A DNA stretch of 64,000 bases from Bifidobacterium oedipodis (GTDB lineage: Bacteria; Actinomycetota; Actinomycetes; Actinomycetales; Bifidobacteriaceae): NCBI RefSeq assembly GCF_012932425.1, contig NZ_JAAIII010000007.1, forward strand, positions 1 through 64,000, given 5' to 3'. The translations under genes were made by a program, and so were the position numbers. Position 1 is the stretch's first letter. Every line of letters starts with the position of its first letter. This document shows positions 1 through 9,364 of this stretch, piece by piece. Under the pieces are notes generated by a model. That model had not been told where the DNA came from, did no database searches, and saw only the letters and a program-made list of their open reading frames with translations.

Positions 1-101
1 AGGAGAGACGCCCGGTCCCATTCCGAACCCGGAAGCTAAGGCCTGGCACGGCGATGGTACTGCGCCCGACAGGGCGTGGGAGAGTAGCACGCCGCCGCAC
101 C
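1..101 (+). rRNA. rrf: 5S ribosomal RNA, 3' part (left edge cut)
   Basis: The first ~100 bases match the conserved body and 3' half of bacterial 5S rRNA, including the run around CCCATTCCGAACCCGGAAG at 18-36 and the helix ending GGGAGAGTAGCACGCCGCC. The 5' end lies outside the window, and the 3' end near base 101 is judged from the closing helix. This implies the end of an rRNA operon on the plus strand. Confidence 0.93.
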
Positions 102-109
102 CACACCAA

Positions 110-147
110 TGGACCCCCGGACGAGGCTTCAAGCCCCCGGGGGTCCA
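110..147 (+). terminator. rRNA operon terminator hairpin
   Basis: A perfect inverted repeat, TGGACCCCCGG at 110-120 and CCGGGGGTCCA at 137-147, follows the 5S gene directly. There is no long T run, but the position and stem strength suggest termination of the rRNA transcript. Confidence 0.75.
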
Positions 148-204
148 ACCATATCCAAACACAAAACACACCAGCACAAACACACGTGAGAGGAACGCTC
201 AGCC

Positions 205-456
205 ATGCATTACTTCACGCCAAAGCGGTGTGCGTCCTCTAACAAAATCATGTATCACGATAAAGCCCAAGCTCAGCGGGCCGCCGATCAAAGTTTGATC
301 GAGCGTGGCGCTGAGCTATGGGTGTATCGTTGTGAATTCTGCGGCAGCTGGCATCTCACTCATCGAGATCCCAGCGCTGCCTACCGGTATGTGCCGCTGA
401 ATCAGGAATTGAAGCCACATAGCCGCAAGAAAGGCTATAAGCCTCGTCGCCGGTAG
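205..456 (+). CDS. small zinc-ribbon-like hypothetical protein
   Basis: An 83-residue basic protein of unknown function. A central CEFCGSWH segment gives a CxxC pair followed by histidines, which looks like half of a zinc ribbon. The C-terminus is rich in Lys and Arg (HSRKKGYKPRRR), which suggests nucleic-acid contact. AGAGGA lies about 10 bases before the ATG. It stands alone after the rRNA terminator. The protein is real by composition and ribosome site, but I do not recognise a named family. Confidence 0.6.
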   Translation: MHYFTPKRCASSNKIMYHDKAQAQRAADQSLIERGAELWVYRCEFCGSWHLTHRDPSAAYRYVPLNQELKPHSRKKGYKPRRR

Positions 457-506
457 TTATCGGTAGCTATTCAGATTCAACGAGAATCCAATAGAACAGG
501 TCATCG

Positions 507-1280
507 CTACAAACGGAACCCCTGCGCATGGGCATGCGGTAGCACCTGGTGCGCCTCATCCATCTGCTGGGCAGCGAGGTGCGCAATCTGATCACTAAAC
601 GCGTCCACAGGACGGTCAGCCTGGCGCAGATCGTAATACTGATGCACAGTGGCATCAAAATCAGCAATCTCGCTTTGCATTGCTGCTTTGGCGGCATCAT
701 CAGCAGGGTAGGTGTTATCGAAGAACTGCAAAGCACGAGGCATACGAGGCTTCACTGCCGGATCCTGATCAGGCTTGCCGATGGCAAGGCCCAGCACAGG
801 GTAAGTGTATTGCGGCAGATGCAGGGCCTCGACCAAACCATCCACATCATTGAGCAGGGAGCCGAGAATAACGCAACCCAAGCCCAGTGAATAGGCGGCT
901 GTTTCCATAGCGTGCAAGGCCAGTACAGCGTCGTTGTGCGCCTGTGTGAAACGGTAGCTGGAGGCCAGACCATACTCCTCCGGCTGGGTGGAAACACCCT
1001 TGGCCTCGGCAATCATGGCATTGCGATGCTCGTCGGCCACAAACACATACAGCAAAGGCGCGGTAGCGATATACGGCTGGCCGCCAATGGCAGCCATACG
1101 ATCCTTCAGTGCTTGGTCCTTGATGCGGATCGCAGACCAATCATTCAGATACTGGCTGGAAGCAGCGTGCTGTGCAACGCTTTCCAACGCGTCGATGGTG
1201 TCGGCATCGATGGACTCATTCTTGAATGCGCGAATCGAGCGACGGTTCAATAGTGCTTCAATAGTTGTATTAGTAACCAT
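507..1280 (-). CDS. nitroreductase family protein
   Basis: A 257-residue FMN-dependent oxidoreductase of the nitroreductase fold, predicted to be cytosolic and to reduce nitro or quinone-type compounds with NAD(P)H. The N-terminal LLNRRSIRAFKNE segment is the typical FMN-phosphate binding start of the family. The GLGCVILGSLLNDVDGLVEAL stretch and the following GLAIGKPDQ match the family's central and C-terminal motifs (NfsA-like). The start at 1280 was chosen because the family motif begins about 10 residues after it; a longer reading upstream has no family similarity. The physiological substrate is unknown. Confidence 0.85.
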   Translation of the reverse strand: MVTNTTIEALLNRRSIRAFKNESIDADTIDALESVAQHAASSQYLNDWSAIRIKDQALKDRMAAIGGQPYIATAPLLYVFVADEHRNAMIAEAKGVSTQPEEYGLASSYRFTQAHNDAVLALHAMETAAYSLGLGCVILGSLLNDVDGLVEALHLPQYTYPVLGLAIGKPDQDPAVKPRMPRALQFFDNTYPADDAAKAAMQSEIADFDATVHQYYDLRQADRPVDAFSDQIAHLAAQQMDEAHQVLPHAHAQGFRL

Positions 1281-1367
1281 GTTTGTATTGTCGCATGATT
1301 CAACCAATGAAAAAAGAGCGCTTCGCCGATGGCTCACCACTACGAAGCATGGCAAGAACTATAACGA

Positions 1368-1796
1368 CTATCGCTTGGGCTGATGGCGTCGGTTCACCAG
1401 TGCTTGCGAACCACGGTCGGAAAGCTGTGAAACCACGGCACCAAGCGCCGCAGAAGCTGCGGCGAATGCCAATGTCATAGCGAAACCCTGCTGTGCGTCA
1501 GCAGCGAGGCCACGCCGCAGATTGCGGCGGGAGACGCCCTTGTTCCATAGCGTTTGGAACAGTTTGCCGGCAATCAGCCCAGTCAAGGAAGGCAGGGCGA
1601 ATTTTAGGATTTTATCTCCCAAAGTTTCGGGATCATTGAGTCGTTGGTCGCGCAAGGCATTCACCTTTTCATCGATACGGTGCAAAGCATCCACGGCGCT
1701 GTCGGCCGCAGACGTGCCGGAGTTGACGGTGTCAGTGCGCACAGACGCATGAGCCGGCTGGTGGTCGAAAGGCATGGAGGCGTGCTCGTCAGTCAT
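1368..1796 (-). CDS. DUF4235 family protein
   Basis: A 142-residue protein. The first ~50 residues are polar (Ala/Asp/Ser-rich). They are followed by a conserved-looking block, DKILKFALPSLTGLIAGKLF, and an Ala-rich helix, MTLAFAAASAALGAVVSQL, that could lie in or on the membrane. This arrangement fits DUF4235, a family of small actinobacterial membrane-associated proteins of unknown role. It is divergent from the histidine phosphatase gene, with 81 bases between starts. The ATG at 1796 is preferred because upstream codons overlap the divergent promoter region. Confidence 0.65.
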   Translation of the reverse strand: MTDEHASMPFDHQPAHASVRTDTVNSGTSAADSAVDALHRIDEKVNALRDQRLNDPETLGDKILKFALPSLTGLIAGKLFQTLWNKGVSRRNLRRGLAADAQQGFAMTLAFAAASAALGAVVSQLSDRGSQALVNRRHQPKR

Positions 1797-1877
1797 AGCT
1801 ACCAGTGTAATGCTCCGTTTTCGCCAAATGATGGCGACGCGTGCGGGAATAGGGCGAATACCCAGTAGAGTGGAGGC

Positions 1878-2591
1878 ATGAGCGATCAGAATACGGACGG
1901 CACTGTGGCCGTTGAGACAAAGCAAGGTGACGCTGGCTACTTGGTGCTGCTGCGCCATGGACAAACCGCATGGAGCGAATCCGGGCAACATACCGGGCGC
2001 ACGAATATTCCTTTGACCGCTGTCGGTGAGCAGCAGGCGGTGGCCGCCGGTGAACGTTTGCGTGAGGCGTTCCCCGAAGGATTCGAAAGCGACTGCGTGT
2101 TCGCCAGTCCGTTGCGCCGCGCCCAACAGACGGCAGCCTTGGCAGGTTTTACCCACCCGAACACACTTGATGGCATCGCTGAATGGGATTATGGCCGTGC
2201 GGAGGGCCGCACCCGACAGCAAGTGAGCGAAGTCAGCGGATTCGCATGGGACGTGTGGCGCGATGGTCCTCGTGCGCTTGCCGAATCATTGGAAGGCGAT
2301 TGGGAGGAAACGTTGCCCAGTGGTGAAACCGTCAGTGTGCACGCTGGCGCCGGTGAAACGCTGGAAGAGGCAGCTGCCAGGGCGAAGAACGCCATTGACG
2401 AGATTATGCCGTTGCTTGATGCCGGCCACAATGTGCTGTTGGTGGCTCATGCGCATATTCTGCGCATTCTGACCACACAGTGGCTGGATGTCGATCCGCT
2501 ATTCGCCCGCAAGCTGCGCTTGGACACCGCTCATTATTGTGTGCTAAGCACCTATAAAGGCGATCACGTTATCGAACGCTGGAACGCCTGA
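1878..2591 (+). CDS. histidine phosphatase (phosphoglycerate mutase-like)
   Basis: A 237-residue member of the histidine phosphatase superfamily. LLRHGQT (residues ~24-30) carries the phospho-accepting His. SPLRRAQQTA holds the second Arg, EWDYGRAEG the acidic residue region, and LLVAHAHILRIL the second catalytic His. It probably removes phosphate from a small metabolite, but the family does not reveal which one. GGAGG sits very close to the ATG, so translation may be weak or the message nearly leaderless. No operon partner on this strand. Confidence 0.88.
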   Translation: MSDQNTDGTVAVETKQGDAGYLVLLRHGQTAWSESGQHTGRTNIPLTAVGEQQAVAAGERLREAFPEGFESDCVFASPLRRAQQTAALAGFTHPNTLDGIAEWDYGRAEGRTRQQVSEVSGFAWDVWRDGPRALAESLEGDWEETLPSGETVSVHAGAGETLEEAAARAKNAIDEIMPLLDAGHNVLLVAHAHILRILTTQWLDVDPLFARKLRLDTAHYCVLSTYKGDHVIERWNA

Positions 2592-2635
2592 ACGAGCGTC
2601 TGCAGCGCTTAAAACAGCTACTGCACTACGGCCAA

Positions 2636-3385
2636 CTACAGTATGGCAAATAGCAGCAATACCGCAGGGTACAAGGCATAGAACAGCCACTGTACCCACG
2701 GTGCTGCCGTGCGGTTGTACCCGAGGTTGCCATTGCGGTAATGCAGCAGCGCGACGCCGAAGGCGGGGAGGACGCAGAACAAGGCACTGCATGCGGCTGC
2801 AACCATCATCATTGTGTTCTCGCGCGCGGCCATATAGCGGAACACCAATACCAGAATCAGCAGCAGCAGCACGCCTGTATTCATAATCTGCTGCCGCAGT
2901 CCGATATGCCCCAGCACCATCCATGCCAGAGCTGCCGCGACAACAATCGCGCCTATGACCATGCGCACAGCTCGCGTACGATCGGCGAATGCATCGATCA
3001 GCGCCAACGCGATGACGGCGATGAATAGCGCAAACACCGGGTTCTGCGAGCCCCAATCCAAAGGTGTGCCCGTGGTCGCCAGATCGTAAGGTACTTCGGC
3101 AATAACAGCCAATGCCAGCAAACGCATGGCATATGCCGGTATGCTGCGTGTGTGTCGGTAGCCGTCCACCAGCAGCCAGGCATAAATGGGCACCGCTATC
3201 CAAGACATCGCTTCACAAATGACGGCGGCGGTCAGATCGGACATGCTCACGTCTTGTGCGGCAATGTTTATTCCAGCGGGGAAGATCACACCGCTAACGC
3301 AGGATAGCACCGTCAGCACAATACCGATGATTTTGAGACGGAGATTGGATAGCCCGCGTGCAGGCTGATGCGCGGTGCGATTCAT
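2636..3385 (-). CDS. TraX-like integral membrane protein
   Basis: A 249-residue hydrophobic protein with about seven or eight membrane segments. The start LKIIGIVLTVLSCVSGVIFP, followed by MSWIAVPIYAWLLVDGYRHT and RLLALAVIAEVPYDLA, matches the TraX family pattern. The founding member N-acetylates F-pilin in enterobacteria. In Gram-positive chromosomes the role is unknown and may be acyl transfer to a surface molecule. AAGGA lies 5 bases before the ATG. The pullulanase gene lies directly upstream on the same strand, with 38 bases between, but functional linkage is doubtful. Confidence 0.7.
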   Translation of the reverse strand: MNRTAHQPARGLSNLRLKIIGIVLTVLSCVSGVIFPAGINIAAQDVSMSDLTAAVICEAMSWIAVPIYAWLLVDGYRHTRSIPAYAMRLLALAVIAEVPYDLATTGTPLDWGSQNPVFALFIAVIALALIDAFADRTRAVRMVIGAIVVAAALAWMVLGHIGLRQQIMNTGVLLLLILVLVFRYMAARENTMMMVAAACSALFCVLPAFGVALLHYRNGNLGYNRTAAPWVQWLFYALYPAVLLLFAIL

Positions 3386-3423
3386 GGCGATCCTTTCGGG
3401 CTGCTTTAGTTCTTGGCTATTGA

Positions 3424-5436
3424 CTATTGACGACGCCAGATGGCGAAACTATGCGCAGGCAGCGCCATTTGACGGTTGGTCGCAGCAGCGGGACGCGTCA
3501 TTTCGGCACCCGCATAGTAGGCGCACGTCCAGCCGTTGGGAGCGATTTGTGACACCTCATCGTATGGGCCGGTGACCTCCAGTGGTTCCGTGGACTGCCA
3601 CAACGATTCGTCGGTGGGATTAATGGCTATGCAATCGTTGCCGACGCGGAACACCACTGCTGCATCCTGACGTGGCACCACCATGCGATGTCCACCGAAA
3701 TATGCCGGATTGCTACGGCGCACACGAATCAGCGTGCGATAGTGATCCACCAGCGTGGAAAGACGCTCGGCGCGGCGCCAATCAAGTTGATTGAGCTCGG
3801 CAGGACTGCTGAATGAGTCAGAAACGCCCCTCTTGGTGCGGGCGAATTCCTCGCCGGCAAGCATGAACGGTACGCCGGCCGAGCCGAATACGATTCCGGC
3901 GGCCAGCATATTCGCGTTCAGCAGATCGGCGCAACCATCCCCTGAAGCCTCATAATCACTATCCAGAGGCATACGACGGGTCGCAGCGCACATTTTGTCC
4001 CACAGTGTCAGATCATCATGGGCGGAAACATATTGAATCACCTGACCCACGCTGGCTGTTTCGCGCGGTGTGCCACGCCAGGCGTTGACGGCGTTGCGAA
4101 TATCGTTGGCATAATCGTCGGCCGCTCCGGTCAGATAGCCTGGCACCCATTGATAGAACACGTGACCGCGTACCGCGTCGCGCGTCGAATCACAGAACGC
4201 GCCGATATGCGGACTGAGCCGGCTCAGCGCGCGTTTGTCGGCCAGAATCGTGTTGCTAGCCGGGTCAAGTGCGGTTTGTCGCGCCGACCATGGTTCCCCG
4301 TGCATAAGAATCGAAGCGCCGCCGGGCAGGGCGTCCAGCGAATCACGGATCGCGTTCATCGTGTCCACGTCAATCAGACCCATGAGGTCGAAGCGAAAAC
4401 CATCGATATGGTATTCGCGCGCCCAATAGGTTACCGAATCGACGATGTATTGGCGCATCATCGGGTGTTCACTGGCCACATCATTCGTGCAGGCCGAACC
4501 GTCGGCGAAGCTGCCGTCCTCGCGCCTGCGCAGCGCATAGCCGGGAATCATGCGTTCGAACCAATTGTCGGTGGAGAACATGTGGTTGTATACCACATCC
4601 ATGATCACGGCGATTCCTGCGGCGTGCAAGGCCTGAATCATCTGCTTGCATTCGCGGATGCGAACCGCGCCATCGAATGGATCGGTGGAATATGAACCTT
4701 CGGGCACATTGTAGTTGAGCGGATCATAGCCCCAGTTGAAAGTGCGATTGGGGGAGCCAAGCGGCACGGATTCATCCACTGAACCATAGTCGTAGAACGG
4801 CAGCAGCTGCACGGCGGTGACGCCCAGATGCTTGAGGTAGGCCATGCAGGTGGGGAAGGTGCCTTTGCTATCCACACTGGTGTCATTGTGGGTGAATGCG
4901 AGGTAGGTGCCGCGATGTTCGGCGGGGATGCCGGAATGTGGGTCGTTGCTGAAATCGCCGATATGGGTTTCCCATATTGCCAGTTCATGGCTGGCGATAT
5001 GCGGGCGGTGATCCTGCGACCAACCCTGCGGATTGGTGAGCGCCAGATCCACCACCATGGATCGGCGGCCGTTGACGCCGGCGGCGCGCGCCCACGGATC
5101 AGCTGTGCGATGCGTGCTGCCATCGGCAAAACGAACCAAGTAGTCGTAGTAGACGCCGTGTCCGATGCCGTCGCAGCGCACCAGCCATGTGCCCTGGGCG
5201 CCAGGCGTGAGTTCATGGCATTCCTGTGCCTCAGTGCACTCATCGGCACTGCCGGTGGCGAACAGGCGCAAGGTCACGCCGGCGGCAGTGGGTGCCCACA
5301 CGCGGAACGTGGTGCCTTTATCGTCCGGGAATGCGCCGAGATCATCGTCGGTGTACACCGGATAGTCGGGACATGCGCAGGCGCGTTCGGCCGGGGTCTG
5401 CTCGGCGAGGGAGAGCGCGTGGATTTGGTCGGACAC
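3424..5436 (-). CDS. pulA: type I pullulanase / debranching GH13 enzyme
   Basis: A 670-residue cytosolic enzyme that cuts alpha-1,6 branches of maltodextrin or pullulan-type oligosaccharides. A CBM48-like N-terminal domain (FRVWAPTAAGVTLRLF) is followed by the GH13 barrel. FNWGYDPLNYNVPEGSYS is the type I pullulanase signature. DVVYNH, GFRFDLMG (nucleophile Asp), MHGEPW (acid Glu) and SAHDDLTLWDK are the four GH13 regions. There is no signal peptide. A GTG at 5451 is possible, but the GTG at 5436 is preferred because AAAGGA lies 6-7 bases before it. It is last in the malE-malF-malG-pulA row, so it is probably co-expressed with the importer. Confidence 0.92.
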   Translation of the reverse strand: MSDQIHALSLAEQTPAERACACPDYPVYTDDDLGAFPDDKGTTFRVWAPTAAGVTLRLFATGSADECTEAQECHELTPGAQGTWLVRCDGIGHGVYYDYLVRFADGSTHRTADPWARAAGVNGRRSMVVDLALTNPQGWSQDHRPHIASHELAIWETHIGDFSNDPHSGIPAEHRGTYLAFTHNDTSVDSKGTFPTCMAYLKHLGVTAVQLLPFYDYGSVDESVPLGSPNRTFNWGYDPLNYNVPEGSYSTDPFDGAVRIRECKQMIQALHAAGIAVIMDVVYNHMFSTDNWFERMIPGYALRRREDGSFADGSACTNDVASEHPMMRQYIVDSVTYWAREYHIDGFRFDLMGLIDVDTMNAIRDSLDALPGGASILMHGEPWSARQTALDPASNTILADKRALSRLSPHIGAFCDSTRDAVRGHVFYQWVPGYLTGAADDYANDIRNAVNAWRGTPRETASVGQVIQYVSAHDDLTLWDKMCAATRRMPLDSDYEASGDGCADLLNANMLAAGIVFGSAGVPFMLAGEEFARTKRGVSDSFSSPAELNQLDWRRAERLSTLVDHYRTLIRVRRSNPAYFGGHRMVVPRQDAAVVFRVGNDCIAINPTDESLWQSTEPLEVTGPYDEVSQIAPNGWTCAYYAGAEMTRPAAATNRQMALPAHSFAIWRRQ

Positions 5437-5513
5437 GGTTGTTCCTTTCACGTGTGGGGCGGGTGTTTGGCGGTGCCTATGGGAGAGCCTGTTAGGCTCT
5501 CCCAGTCGGGCTG

Positions 5514-6419
5514 TTAGCCCTTGACAGCACCGGACATTGACTCCTGATAGTACTTTTGCATGACTATGAAGAGGATGGCGATGGGGATGGAGATGATTAC
5601 GGCGGCAGCGGCGAAGCGGGCGAACCAGACGTTGAGGTATTCGCGCGACAGCATCTGATACAGTCCCAACGCCACCGTGTAATTATCCTGCGTGCGGCAG
5701 ATGGCCTTGGCCATCACGAAGTCGAGCCACGGGCCTAGGAACGCGGTCAGCGCCTGATAGACCAGCATCGGCTTACACACCGGAATCGTGATCTTGGTGA
5801 ACACCTGCCAGCGGGTGCAGCCATCAAGATATGCAGCCTCATCCAGCGACATCGGGATGGTGTCCATATAACCCTTCATCACATAGAAGCCTGCGCCCGC
5901 GCCGGCCGAATAGACCAGAATCAGCGCGATGGTGACGCCAATGCCCTGCGTCAGGCCCATGGCCTTGAGGATGAAGTAGATCGCAACCACCGACATAATG
6001 CCGGGGAACATGCCCATAACCAGCACCACGTTCATGAAGCTCTTGCGGAAGCGGAAACGCAGACGGCTCATGCAGAACGCCACGCACAGCACGAAGAACA
6101 CGTTGATCGCGCACACGATCATGGCGATGACCAGCGTGCGCATGAACATCGCGGGGAAGTCGAGCACATGCTTGTCGGTGAACAGCTGCACGTAGTTGTC
6201 GAGTGTGTATTCCGTCGGGAAGAACGTCTCGTTGTACGGGCCGGTGTTCTTGTTGAAGCTCTCCAGCACCACCCAGACAATCGGAATCACCCAGATGACG
6301 GCGAGAACAGCCAACAGCAGGTGGGAGAGGATATCGCCGACGATACGGCGCTTGCGCTGGTCGCGCATAAACGGGATTGTGCCGGAATCCACAGATGCGG
6401 CTTGCATGGTATGGCTCAT
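5514..6419 (-). CDS. malG: maltodextrin ABC importer permease, MalG type
   Basis: A 301-residue inner-membrane permease of the CUT1 family. It has six expected membrane spans after a short cytosolic start. The EAA loop appears as MSLDEAAYLDGCTRWQVFTKI, where the ATPase docks. It ends with the typical ...YYQESMSGAVKG tail. It overlaps the MalF gene by 4 bases (ATGA), implying translational coupling. Linkage to pullulanase and to the MalE remnant gives the maltodextrin assignment. No ATPase gene is nearby. Confidence 0.9.
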   Translation of the reverse strand: MSHTMQAASVDSGTIPFMRDQRKRRIVGDILSHLLLAVLAVIWVIPIVWVVLESFNKNTGPYNETFFPTEYTLDNYVQLFTDKHVLDFPAMFMRTLVIAMIVCAINVFFVLCVAFCMSRLRFRFRKSFMNVVLVMGMFPGIMSVVAIYFILKAMGLTQGIGVTIALILVYSAGAGAGFYVMKGYMDTIPMSLDEAAYLDGCTRWQVFTKITIPVCKPMLVYQALTAFLGPWLDFVMAKAICRTQDNYTVALGLYQMLSREYLNVWFARFAAAAVIISIPIAILFIVMQKYYQESMSGAVKG

Positions 6420-7816
6420 CGGAAGCCTCCTTCGTCCTTGTAGGATGCGCTGGAACGATAGGTGATCAGCGAGACGATCGCCAGGGTGATGAACGTGAAG
6501 ATACCGATGACGGCGCCGAGGTTGTAATCACCCTTATCGACGGTGAGTTTGTACAGCCAGGTGATCAACAGGTCCGTTTTGCCGGCGGTGGCGCCCACAG
6601 GCGTCGGATTGCCGCCGGACAGCAGGTAGATCACGTTGAAGTTGTTCACATTGCCGGTGAACGTGGTGATGAGGTATGGGGTGAGCACAAACACCAGATA
6701 CGGCATGGTGATTCTGGTGAAGGTCTGCCACCAGTTTGCACCGTCGATGCGTGCAGCCTCGTACTGTTCGGCTGGGATGTTCTGCAGGATGCCGGTGATC
6801 TGCATAATCGTGAACGGGATGCCGATCCACAGGTTCACGATAATGACGGTCACGCGAGCCCATGTGGCGTCGGTGAAGAACGGCAACGCCTGGTCGATCC
6901 AACCCCAGCTCATCAGCAGACGGTTGATGGCACCCTCCGGCTGCAGCATCTGGTTGATGATCAGCAGGGAGACGAACTGCGGCACCGCGATCGACAGCGA
7001 GAAGATCGCGCGCCAGAATCCCTTGAAACGGGTGGTGGCGCGGTTGATGATCATCGCAAGGAACAGGCCGAAGAAGAAGTTCAGGAAGGTGGCGAAGAAC
7101 GCCCACACCAAGGTCCAGACCAGCACTTCGACGAACAGACTGGCGTTGACCGCGCCGTCGGCGCTGAACAATTGGCCGAAGTTCGTGAAGCCCACCCAGT
7201 CGAACAGCAGCACATGGTCGGCATCATAGTTGGTGAATGCCATGCACATCATGAAGACGGTCGGCAGAATCGAGAAGATGAGAATGCCGAGCACAGGCAA
7301 TGCCATCAGCGAGACCTGGGCCTGGCGGTCGGTGATGTTGTGCCAGTCCTGCGCGAGGGTTGGTGCAGTGCCGGTTTCTGCGGCGAGCAATTGCGCCTTG
7401 TAGGCGGAACGCACCGCATATGCCCAGAATACGACGAACAGCAGGGTGATGAATATCGTGGCCACGCCGTAGAGCAGTATGATCACCGAATTGTCGCCGG
7501 GAATGTAATGCCAGTATCCGTCGATTTTCTCCACGGTCTGCTTGCGCCAGCCCAGTGAGGGGATCATCGCGAGATTGGCCGCGCCCGACGTGACCATAAA
7601 GGCGATGTATGCGATTTCGACGGCGAGGAACAGTAATCCCTTGATGATCTGCTTGCGGGCGATGTTGCCTGCGCCCAGAATAAGGAACGACAGACGGGTC
7701 ATGGCGTCGCCGTTGGCGAGAGCCGCGCGCAAGGTGTATCGCGACGGCGGAATGTAGTCCGCCTTGCGGCGGATGAGGCCGCGCCGATTGAGGCGCGCGC
7801 TGGTTGTTGCTTCCAT
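6416..7816 (-). CDS. malF: maltodextrin ABC importer permease, MalF type
   Basis: A 466-residue CUT1 permease, partner of the MalG-type subunit. It is longer than the usual ~300-residue MalF homologues of Gram-positives. The extra ~150 residues form an N-terminal arm with additional hydrophobic segments (KGLLFLAVEIAYIAFMV, ILLYGVATIFITLLFVVFWA). The EAA loop is EQYEAARIDGANWWQTFTRI. It lies 28 bases downstream of the broken binding-protein gene. Without an intact binding protein the importer may be inactive unless another protein substitutes. Confidence 0.9.
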   Translation of the reverse strand: MEATTSARLNRRGLIRRKADYIPPSRYTLRAALANGDAMTRLSFLILGAGNIARKQIIKGLLFLAVEIAYIAFMVTSGAANLAMIPSLGWRKQTVEKIDGYWHYIPGDNSVIILLYGVATIFITLLFVVFWAYAVRSAYKAQLLAAETGTAPTLAQDWHNITDRQAQVSLMALPVLGILIFSILPTVFMMCMAFTNYDADHVLLFDWVGFTNFGQLFSADGAVNASLFVEVLVWTLVWAFFATFLNFFFGLFLAMIINRATTRFKGFWRAIFSLSIAVPQFVSLLIINQMLQPEGAINRLLMSWGWIDQALPFFTDATWARVTVIIVNLWIGIPFTIMQITGILQNIPAEQYEAARIDGANWWQTFTRITMPYLVFVLTPYLITTFTGNVNNFNVIYLLSGGNPTPVGATAGKTDLLITWLYKLTVDKGDYNLGAVIGIFTFITLAIVSLITYRSSASYKDEGGFR

Positions 7817-7844
7817 AATGGGAACTCTTTCTGCTGTAGGCTGC

Positions 7845-9099
7845 CTACATCAGGCTGGCGTAGGACGCCATCCACTTGTCGGTCAGCTCGCGCGCGTTAT
7901 TGTGATTGACCTCGTTGCCGAGGATGGATTTGCCGAAGTTTTCGCACGGTCCCCAGAAGTTCGCCATCTCGGGGATGGACGGTTGCACCACGGAGGTGCG
8001 TGCGATGGTGTCAAGCTGTGCCTTGGCCACCGGATTGTTGGCGATTTCCGGCTCGGAGGCGAGCGTCATATCGGACGGCACGGTTCCACGCATCTCATAA
8101 TGCGCCTTTTGCGATTCGGTGCTGGCGAGGAATGCGGCCAGCTGATCGGCTGCCTTGGCATGCTTGGTGTACGGATTCCAAGCGACCACGGTGGAGCCTG
8201 CGAAGGACTTCATCGGTGCGGGTGTGCCATTCAGGTTGAAGGTCGGCAGGGCTGCCACGCCATAATCGCCGTTGAGATTCTCCTTGACCGTCGGTTCATC
8301 CCATGAGCCGGAGAACACCACATCCACCGCGCCGGACTTGAGTCCGGCCAGGCCGGAGCCGTTGGTGTCGTTGACGAAGTTCGGATTGTTGCGCAGATCC
8401 ACCAGATAATCGGTTACGGCTTCGCCGATATCGCCGCCGAACTGCACGCCAGCGTCACCATCGGTGCCGTCTTCGCCGAACAATGTGCCGCCCGCGCCCA
8501 TATAGAAGGCCGGCAGGTACCAGGAATTCGTCAGGGGGAACGAAACCTTGCCTTTGGCGAGCATTGCATCCAGCGAAGTGATGTCCTGCTCGGTGAACTT
8601 GCTTTTTGCGGTAGTACATGAACCATGTGTTGCCGCCGAACGGTGCGCCGTACAGGTATCCGTCGTCGCCGGTGACCGATTGGATCATGGACTCACTGCC
8701 CTTATACTGCGCCTTGATCTGCTTGACTGCGTCGTCGCTCATGCGAGCGATGGCATTCGCCTCCTTGAGTGTGCCCAGCTGGTCGCTGGCGTACATGAAC
8801 ACATCGGCTGCCACGGTCGGATCCTGCTTGGCAATGGTGGCCGCATCGGCTGAGGAGATGACCTGATTATTCCACGTGATGTCGTATTCAGGATGGAGTT
8901 TGGCGAACTCCTGCTCCATGGTTTGCAGCCATGAATCCTCGTTGAGCTGATCCTCCTGCGAGGCCCATACCACGAGGGTCATCTTGCCCTCGTCGCCGGC
9001 CGTCGCATCGTTGCCAGTGCCGCATGCGGACAGTCCGCAAGCCAGTAAGGCACACGTGGTGACGGCTGCGAGGATGGATTTCCATCGTGCAATCATCAT
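7845..9099 (-). pseudogene. malE: maltodextrin-binding lipoprotein gene, interrupted by a +1 frameshift
   Basis: Two reading frames join into one MalE-type solute-binding lipoprotein of about 417 residues. The N-terminal part (from 9099) has a signal peptide with lipobox LSAC (Cys26) and runs to ...GGNTWFMYYRK. The C-terminal part continues in another frame as ...LAKGKVSFPLTNSWYLP. The break sits at a run of five A on the coding strand (T at 8603-8607). Removing one A restores YYRKSKFTEQDITSLDAMLA with no gap or overlap. As written, the first frame ends after about 214 residues at 8455. It could be a true null allele, a slippage-controlled gene or a sequence error. Confidence 0.85.
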
Positions 9100-9192
9100 T
9101 GATTTCCTTTCTTCCGCACCGGTTCGTCGTCTGCGACTGCGCGTGATGACTGCCGCGCGCAAAACCGGATTGATGGACATAGTGTATCGCTA

Positions 9193-9211
9193 TTTTGCGA
9201 ACGTATGCAAA
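9193..9211. promoter_or_regulatory. LacI-type operator, maltodextrin locus (site 1)
   Basis: TTTTGCGAACGTATGCAAA lies about 95 bases upstream of the binding-protein start. It shares a 14-base core, TGCGAACGTATGCA, with the site before the nearby LacI gene. The central CG and near-palindromic arms are typical of LacI-family operators. Confidence 0.7.
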
Positions 9212-9282
9212 TCAGCATTGAAGGTGTGTTGAGTATTGAAAATACTGGGATTTAGACTGTTTTGACCATGAACTTGATTCAT

Positions 9283-9306
9283 TATTTTTGACAGCGTTCG
9301 CAAAAA
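9283..9306. promoter_or_regulatory. LacI-type operator, maltodextrin locus (site 2)
   Basis: On the minus strand this reads TTTTGCGAACGCTGTCAAAA, a close variant of site 1. It lies about 60 bases before the GH13 glucosidase start, in the shared divergent control region, so one regulator could control both directions. Confidence 0.65.
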
Positions 9307-9364
9307 GTATTGGTGTGAGTATACTGGTAGTGCCTACAGTGATGTTCGAGAAACCGAGGATGAT

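Noticed and set aside
7845..9099. Two separate genes for the binding protein
   Set aside because: The second frame has no ribosome site or signal peptide, and the two halves join exactly when one A is removed.
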